Origin: Cavia porcellus
Taxonomy: Eukaryota; Chordata; Mammalia; Rodentia; Caviidae
Direction: 5' to 3'
Length of the DNA: 64,000 bases
Assembly (NCBI RefSeq): GCF_034190915.1
Contig: NW_026947485.1
Coordinates: 132,138,337-132,202,336 of the forward strand
This document shows, one piece after another, positions 57,585-64,000 of the stretch (position 1 is its first letter; each line of letters opens with the position of its first letter). The translations under genes and the position numbers were made by a program. The notes beneath the pieces are model-generated. The model was not told the DNA's origin, did not search any database, and saw only the letters and a program-made list of their open reading frames with translations.

Positions 57585-57965
57585 TGTAAAAAGTACAGAT
57601 ACTTCTTGACTTATTGTGGGGCTATGTTCTGATAAAACCATTATATATTAAAAACATTATAGGTTGCAAATCCATTTAATATACTTAACCTAGCAAACAT
57701 CAGAGTATGTGAACACAGTATACTGTAGAGCCTCAGTCATTTCTTCTTGTGATCAAAGGACTGGATGGAAGCTATGGCTTGCTGCCACCATTCAGTGTCA
57801 TGGGAGTGTTGTGTCACATGTCCCCAGTTCAGGGAATGCTTAAAGTTTAAAATTCAGGGTACACCTTTTACTGAATTCTTATCACCATTCTCGTCAAAAT
57901 CTTGAAACCACCATAATTTGGAGATGATTTGTGGAAAAGGGTCATGAGAATTTTACACTTTCTAA
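57585..57965 (+). mobile_element. MER2-like (Tigger/pogo) DNA transposon relic
   Basis: TACTTCTTGACTTATTGTGGGGCTATGTTCTGATAAAACCATTATA...TAATATACTTAACCTAGCAAACATCA...AACACAGTATACTGTAGAGCC resembles the MER2 type of pogo-related relic. Non-autonomous. Confidence 0.65.
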
Positions 57966-57969
57966 TAAC

Positions 57970-58625
57970 CATAGAACCACACTATCATCAATGATATCTT
58001 AATTTTTAAGTAACTATTTCTATTGACCCAGGCCTCAGTGAGGAATTATAACTGTACCTGAAGTAGAGGTTGAATCTCACCTAATTTGCCCAGCTCTAGC
58101 CAGACATCTTTTTTTTTTTTTTTCTGAGACATGGGTGGTTTTCAAAGGTTTTGAATATTTTACAGAAAAACTTTGTATAAATGCTTTTTGACGGACTATG
58201 TAATTTGTAAAAGTTAAAAATCCTTAAAATGTATACAATCGAGAAGTCCAAGTTCAAGGTGCCTGGTGAGGACCATATAGCTGTGTCCTTACACGGCAGA
58301 CTAGATAGAGAAGCAGAGAAAGGAGTAGTGAGCAAGCACTATGGTCTCAGAATGATCACAGTGCAGAAGAGCAAAAAGGCCTGAACAAATCACAGTGCCT
58401 CCACAGTACCTTTGAAAAGGTACTAGTAATCCTTTTGGGAGGCTGGAGCCCTTGTAACAGAAGCAGTACCAGAAGGGACCAAGTCTTAGTACCAGCACAA
58501 TGAAGACTGAGTTTCAATGTATGAATTCTGAGAGGCATTCCAACCATAACTGTGAGAAAGCTCACATTCTGATCTTACGTGATAAGTGCTGGAATGCGTA
58601 AAGGCCCACAAAACTTCAGCAAAAC
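57970..58625. other. Intergenic DNA
   Basis: Nothing recognised beyond a poly(T) run at 58109-58123. Confidence 0.5.
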
Positions 58626-58663
58626 CATCAGGTACATCTTTATTTTTTATTTATTTATTTATT

Positions 58664-59440
58664 TTTAAAATTTTATTTAAAGAAAGACTAAACAACACAG
58701 AAAATAAGTAGAAATAATACATGCATTCAGAAGAAAAAATAATAAGAAATCACTAGTTGATGTTTACATATTGTCATTTTACAGATAGTTGTTCAAGATA
58801 CAAAAATGGAATGTGTAAAATGGGAATTCAAACAGCGACACTGCAAACAGTTTTGTTCAACTGTCCAACAAAAATGTAGTAACATGATTGTCAATACTAT
58901 ACACTTAAACATACATGCAGTTATCCATATCTTCAATTATATTGAGATTGAACAAGCAGGTTAAAATCATTCTGAACAAAGAATCATAGTATTGCTGGAT
59001 TTCACATCATGACACTCCATGATCAGCACTGGGTACTGTAGTGTCTTTTTTTTTTTCTTAAATTTAATTTAAAGAAAGACTAAACAAAACAGAAAATGGG
59101 TAGAAATAATACATAATTTCAAAGAAAAAAAATAAAGAGTAAGAAATCACTAGTTGATGATTACAGATTGTCTTCTTACAAATAGTTATTCAAGATACTA
59201 AAGTGGAGCATATAAACAGGGGATTCCAACAGTGAGATTGCAACAGTTCTGTTCAACTATCCAACAAAAACTTAGAAATATGGTTATCAATCCTATACAC
59301 TTAAACATACATGCAGTTATCCATATCTTCAATTATGTTGAGATTGAACAAACCCAAGCAAGCTAATATCACTCTGAATAAAGAATAATACTATTGCTGG
59401 GTGTCACATTATGACACTCAAGGATCAGTACTGGGTATTT
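58664..59440 (-). repeat. Tandem duplication of the element's 3' end (about 380 bp x 2)
   Basis: Copy A (58664-59045) and copy B (59046-59440) share TTTAAAGAAAGACTAAACAA, AAATCACTAGTTGATG, TTCAACT.TCCAACAAAAA, TATACACTTAAACATACATGCAGTTATCCATATCTTCAATTAT and TGACACTC...GATCAG.ACTGGGTA. Identity is about 80-85% by eye. Each copy begins (plus text) with a T-rich tract, like two successive poly(A) tails. Confidence 0.9.
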
Positions 59441-59499
59441 TAGTTTCCCTTTTTCTTCAAAGTATCTGTTCATTTCATCATGTGTCATAAGATCAGTTC

Positions 59500-59736
59500 T
59501 CATAAACTGTTTATAGAGTCTACAAATGCATGAGTCTTAACATGTATTTCTATCCTTTCTATATTAGAGGAAGAAAGAAAACAAAGAAAGACAAAACAAA
59601 ACATATTCCTATAAACACATGAAATGAAAAAAAAACATATGACGATTGTACCAAGAGTTATACCATAGTTCCTGTGTTGTTTCTTGTTATCTTCAATAGA
59701 ATTGGCTATATCATCAGACATAGTATAATTGAACAT
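59500..59736 (-). CDS. Small frame in the element's post-ORF1 region, with hydrophobic segment
   Basis: A 78-codon frame starting MFNYTMSDD. It has a polar N-terminal third, then a strongly hydrophobic run (about residues 28-54, GTIVICFFFISCVYRN and FCFVFLCFL) that would pass as a membrane segment. Part of its sequence is also present in the 4795-5497 copy. It may be chance: AT-rich DNA often gives Phe/Ile-rich frames. No known family recognised. Confidence 0.25.
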   Translation of the reverse strand: MFNYTMSDDIANSIEDNKKQHRNYGITLGTIVICFFFISCVYRNMFCFVFLCFLSSSNIERIEIHVKTHAFVDSINSL

Positions 59737-59771
59737 ATCAGTACATAAAAGAATTAATAAAACACAACTTT

Positions 59772-61020
59772 TTATATAGTATAGAACTTCAAAAACCGGC
59801 AGTAATCAAACCAGAATGTGTATCGTAGAGTCTTGTCATCTTCAGTGTAGTTGCCTCTACTCTCAGACTTGATACTATCAATCCTATCAGTTTTGAATAA
59901 AATCTTCTCTGCCTCATTTCTGTTATGTTCTTCTTTGCCATCAGTTGTCTTCTTATCTTCTTCATTCTGTTTTCTGCTCCATTCGTTGAGGCCTCTCTGC
60001 CACTGTTCCTGGAATCCTAGTACTTTTCTCTCTCTCTAGAATGCCCTGCAGTATTCTCTGTAGATTTGTATTGGTGGTTGTAAATTTACCAAGTTCCTCT
60101 TTGTCTTGGAAGCATCTTGTTTCTCCATTAATTTCTAGAGACAGTTTAGCAGAGTATATCAATCTGGGAAGATTATTTTCTTTCAGCCTTGGCTTTTCCA
60201 AGCCTCTTCTTGACTTAATGGTTTATGTTGAGAAGTCTGCTGCTATTCTGATGGGTGATATGTTTCTTGTCTCTAACAGCTTTTAATATTCTGTTCTTAT
60301 ATTGAATTTCTGGGATGTTGATTATTATATGCCTGGGTGTAGCTCTGTTTTGGTTGTAGGTGGCTGGAGTTCTGTATGCCTCATACATCTGAATATAATT
60401 TCCTTTTCCTATGTTTGGGGAGTTTTCCTTCATTATTTCTGTGAATAACTTTTATAGTTCCTTTGTTGTACCCATGCTTCTTCATTCACATTCTTTATTC
60501 TCAAGTTATAGATCCTCTTGTAATCTTCTAGCCTTTGTATTGTTACTGCTTGTTTCCTTGTTATTTTAAAAAAAGTTTTCCCTTTCATAATCCCACATTG
60601 CAAAGCTGTCCTCCAGTTTGGATAATCTATCCTTAGTTTCTTTCAAGCTGATTTGCCATCTTTCCATGGAGTTTTTAATTTCCTGGTGATCTCTTTGAAT
60701 CTGCTTCATGTATTCTATTTTTTATATTCTTCACCAAATGGTTCTCTCCTTTGTTCGAGTTCCTCCTTTCTTCTGTCTGTGTCTGCCTGAGGGGTGCTTA
60801 GTATCTCTCTTATTAATCTTCTTATATCTTGCTTTACTTGGCTAAATACTTCACTTTTGAACTCATCTATGAGGTCCCGAATATAACTCTTTATGTTCAC
60901 TGGCGCAGTGTCTGATATTGCATGTTTGCTGTTCTCATTCTCCTTTGTATTTACCTGTCCTGGGTCAATGTTCTCAGGGTTGGGACTTGGGGACTTTTTG
61001 TTGTTGCTTCCTCTTCCCAT
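59772..61020 (-). pseudogene. L1 ORF1 (RNA-binding protein), decayed
   Basis: Begins MGRGSNNKKSPSPNPEN. The N-terminal part (to 60715) is charged and helical, fitting the ORF1p coiled coil. The RRM piece lies at 60215-60433 (EAYRTPATYN, ATPRHIIINIPE, RILKAVRDKKHIT). The C-terminal domain lies at 59962-60201 (PRLIYSAKLSLEINGETRCFQDKEEL). At least three frame changes and stops separate them. In a neighbouring frame the sequence continues about 65 residues past the usual end as a Lys/Glu/Asn-rich tail to a stop near 59772. Confidence 0.88.
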
Positions 61021-61904
61021 CTTTTTTGCTTCTTCCAGGAGGCCCCAGTTTCTTTCTTTGTTGGTTATAATTCTTCTGAAGCACACTGGCTAAATGACCC
61101 TTCCCACTGCAGTGTACTAGTGAGTTGCAGACAGAGACAGCATGTACTGGTCCTTCCCCTCCAAATCATTCAAGGTGCTATGGCCTGCACTGTCTTACTA
61201 TGTGCTGCCTCCTCTCCAGGTCAGTCAAGTTGTTGTGGCCTGCACTATATTACTATGTGCCATCTCCCCTCAGTGTCAGTCAAACTTCCGAGAGTTCACT
61301 GGGTTAGGGTGGTTAGTGTGTGCCACCACTGTAGGGACTTGATTTCAGATAACCTATTGGATCTCAGCCAGGTCACGTGACCCAGACCTAGCTCACTCCA
61401 CCAATCCCGTTCAGGAAGGGAACAAATCGACTGAAGTCATTGCTGCCCCTTGTACTTGGTAGTCCTGCCTGGTTCCAGAATGTCATCTGCTGGAGCCCCC
61501 CCTTTCTGTAGAATGGATCCATTCCTGTCACTCACAACAGGTTGATGCAGGAACCCCACCAACTCAGCTCTCCATTTGGCTTGCCAACCCCCTACTCAAT
61601 GTAACTGCACCTCCAGTGAGTCTAAGCAGCGGGACCTCATAGTACTTGGCAAGCTGTGGCAGGACCTTGGATGGTCGGCAAGTTGCCTGCTCTGGTGGGA
61701 ACACCAAACCTTTAGCTGTTCCAATAATAGCACCAGGACTGCATGTTTGGTTGGTTCTCCTCACCTTAATTTCTTGTTAGGACAAGAGAATTCATCTCCC
61801 TCTGTTTGGTGCTCACCACTCTGTATTATGTTGAATTCTAAGTTGACTATCTCAGGGAGCCTCTGTAAGCCAGTTGTTATCTATCTGCCATCTTTGCTCC
61901 TCCC
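61021..61904 (-). promoter_or_regulatory. L1-type 5' UTR / internal promoter
   Basis: Much GC-richer than the rest of the element. It starts within a few bases of the target duplication with GGAGGAGCAAAGATGGC, which carries a YY1-like AAGATGGC at the position where L1 promoters have it. An inner stretch at 61150-61300 contains a roughly 60-base near-repeat (GTGGCCTGCACT...TTACTATGTGC seen twice). Confidence 0.75.
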
Positions 61905-61924
61905 TCAGGTACATTTTTATTTGT

Positions 61925-62630
61925 AACAATTAGAATTTGGCATCTTTGTTTTTCATGAGTGCTTCTGCTGGATAATGAAGTAAGTTATGATCTTTAATAA
62001 AACCTAAACATCCTTTAAAGCACAATGTTTCTAGAAAATTATGTCCATATTCCATTGTAACTTGTGTTTGAATTTTAATATTAATTCCTAATGGACAATG
62101 TAAACATTTTAATATTAAGAATTATGGATTACTGAAACTTGAAATTAAAAATAATGAGCAACACTATTATAGCTATATATTAGCTAATTATAATGATAAG
62201 TGATACAATCTCATCTGAGGACACTTCATTCTGTAAAGCTGTCCTGCTGAGAATGTGATGGAAAGGTTTTCGCTTTGAAAAAAGCTTTCACTGTAAAAAG
62301 AATAGAGAAATGTAATGAAGCTCATATATGTGCTCAAACTTAAAATGTTGTTGATTCTGTTTTGTTATTGATCTATATATCTCTTAGTAGGAAAAAACAT
62401 TGCCAGTAAGTCATGAAACACCATAAGTTGGAAGACTCATACTCAAACCATTATAAATTTGAGAAAATGCAATAGTTTTATATGTTTTTCTAACCTGTGC
62501 TTAGAAATTTATTCCACTAAGATATTCTAACTTTTAAAAACTAAGCCTTAATAGAAATGGTTGAAATTTGAAATAATAAATGAGACTTATTTTTTAAATC
62601 TACTTTGATTTGAAGTGTGCATGCATGAGA
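61925..62630. other. AT-rich intergenic DNA
   Basis: Nothing recognised. Confidence 0.5.
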
Positions 62631-62632
62631 CA

Positions 62633-62647
62633 GGAGGAGAGAGAGAG

Positions 62648-62694
<47 letters not shown>

Positions 62695-62704
62695 GAGAGA
62701 GAGA
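62633..62704. repeat. (GA)n microsatellite
   Basis: GAGA units with a few A or T interruptions. Confidence 0.97.
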
Positions 62705-62744
62705 ATAAATGTCTAGAACCCTTAAAATAAGTTTAAAAATAAAG

Positions 62745-63095
62745 GATTGTCTTAGTTACTTTTTACTCTTTACTGAGACAAAATACCTAAAGATCAAAGG
62801 TTGGGAAAAGAAAGGTTTATTTCTTACAGATTTTTGGAGGTTTCAGTACATACTAAGTTGGCTCCAAAGCAGGCTGGCATGGCAGGGCCACAGTTCATGG
62901 CAGCTGCAAACAGCAAGATAGAAATCCTCAAAAGAGCAAGATCACATACCTTCTTCCTGCCATTGCATTACATCCTGGCTCCACCCTCAGGCCATTGTAG
63001 CACTCACCCCCCATCCAAGCACTAAACAATGAACCAATCACAAATGCATATGCAAGTGCATGAGGCCTGGGGGCCACCAACATAAACCATGACAA
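62745..63095 (-). repeat. MaLR (MST-like) LTR, minus orientation
   Basis: TTGTCTTAGTTACTTTTTACTCTTTACTGAGACAAAATACC, GAAAGGTTTATTTCTTACAG, GGAGGTTTCAGTACATACTAAGTTGGCTCC, ending CATAAACCATGACA. Confidence 0.85.
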
Positions 63096-63099
63096 AGAT

Positions 63100-63428
63100 A
63101 GTCAGTTCAGGTAACAAATTTGATGTTATACTCAGGTTAATAACTTATTCCTATTTGAATGGGAATTAAAGTAGACGGAAAAATGCTAAACAAATGCTAA
63201 AAGATTAAATGCTAAAAGAAAAAATGCTAAAAAGTTATTCCTTGCTCAGGGGTAATACCTTTTCTCTTTTAGGAATAACAAAATTGTAGACAAAAAATGG
63301 AAAACTAAAATACAAATATAAAAATAGTATTCTTGCCTTTCTATAGAGTTTTAGAATCGCTACAATATCTTTATATGAAACATCATACAAAAACCTTAAA
63401 AAGAAATATGTAGTATATAATGATAACC
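63100..63428. other. AT-rich intergenic DNA with short AAATGCTAAAAG repeats
   Basis: AAATGCTAAA occurs four times at 63180-63232. No gene. Confidence 0.6.
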
Positions 63429-63429
63429 A

Positions 63430-64000
63430 ATTAGTCAGGGTTTACAAGGAAACAAAGCAATATAGGACACACACAGAATTTATAGTATTATTTATAATGG
63501 TCACCCAAGGAGCCAAGTGCAGGAAATCTGTCCACACACTAAAGACCTGGAGAACCTAGCTAAGGGCCTGGACCCCATGGCAATATCCTGCGTGTGTTCA
63601 GCTGATGGCTTAGAGCCCATGACAATGCATCCCACAAGTCCAACTGGAGGCCTAGAGCCCATAACAATGACTCACACAAGTCTATTTCATGGATTTGCAC
63701 TGGAAACACCCTAAGATTGGTGGTGAAGCTAGAAAGTCTATGCCACTGGGATGAACGGATGAATGATCTGTGCCAGTGGGCTGAGGCTTCTACACTGGAG
63801 CCAGGAAGTAAAACTCAAAGTAAGAACCAGAGCTCCCCTGAAAAGATTTACAGCAATCCTCAGTGACAAAAAGGTACTGAACTCCACTGATGATGAGAAC
63901 AGCCAGCTTCACATCAGGAAAGAAGCTTAACAAGCTCCTTCAGGAGAACCAGTGGCAACAGTTATCCTTTTTATCTTGGAAACAATCCTCAGGTGGGCCA
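63430..64000 (-). repeat. MLT2-like (ERVL) LTR, minus, runs off the edge
   Basis: Starts AATTAGTCAGGGTTTACAAGGAAACAAAGCAATATAGGAC, comparable to the start of the element at 35150. It then has repeated 'GGCCTAGAGCCCATGACAAT' type units (63601-63675), as in such LTRs. Partial. Confidence 0.5.

Larger units (their letters stand above)
58646..61904 (-). mobile_element. Full-length ORF1-only LINE-1 derivative (HAL1-like), 3.26 kb
   Basis: Minus strand from 61904: an L1-type 5' start (GGGAGGAGCAAAGATGGCAG), a GC-rich 5' UTR of about 880 bases, ORF1 from ATG 61018-61020, a post-ORF1 region, and a 3' end with AATAAA and an A/AAAT-rich tail at 58646-58670. No ORF2 endonuclease or RT homology is present. 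An 18-bp duplication flanks it: TCAGGTACATCTTTATTT (58628-58645) and TCAGGTACATTTTTATTT (61905-61922), one change. It must have been mobilised by another L1's machinery. Confidence 0.87.

Noticed and set aside
58646..61904. Ordinary 5'-truncated L1
   Set aside because: It has the L1 5' end and 5' UTR, so it is not truncated; what is missing is internal (ORF2).

Overview
This is a gene-poor, AT-rich mammalian nuclear window built almost entirely of transposable elements. No host exon, tRNA, rRNA or CRISPR array can be supported. The abundant tRNA-derived ID-type SINEs with poly(A) tails, the composite ID plus B1/Alu-like SINEs, and many MaLR LTRs point to a rodent, probably outside the mouse/rat group (a squirrel-, dormouse- or beaver-like lineage). 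That placement is inferred from repeats only.

Left end (1-3490): the 5' half of a minus-strand class II (betaretrovirus-like) endogenous retrovirus. It has a 446-bp LTR, a primer binding site that reads as tRNA-Ile, a consensus splice donor, an open 615-codon gag, an open dUTPase-protease frame and the start of reverse transcriptase running off the edge. The three frames step by -1 exactly as in betaretroviruses. Each junction carries a slippery heptamer: AAAAAAC (gag-pro), and TTTTTTC directly before the pro stop (pro-pol). No disabling mutation is seen in the part present, so the insertion looks young.

Middle (3.5-50 kb): old LINE-1 ORF2 and 3'-end pieces on both strands, repeatedly interrupted by MaLR/MST/MLT1/MLT2-type LTRs, ID and B1-like SINEs, MIR and L2 relics and simple repeats. 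A class I solo LTR with a 4-bp duplication (GTCC) sits inside an older MaLR LTR at 27.2-27.8 kb.

Right part (49.8-64 kb): a Tigger/pogo-like MITE, a GC-rich block bounded by a 125-bp direct repeat, a 382-bp IAP-like solo LTR, a MER2-like DNA transposon relic, and a full-length 3.26-kb LINE-1-derived element. That last element has an L1-type 5' UTR and a decayed ORF1 but no ORF2. An 18-bp target duplication bounds it, and its 3' end is tandemly duplicated. Another copy of the same tail at 4.8-5.5 kb suggests an ORF1-only (HAL1-like) family rather than one deleted L1.
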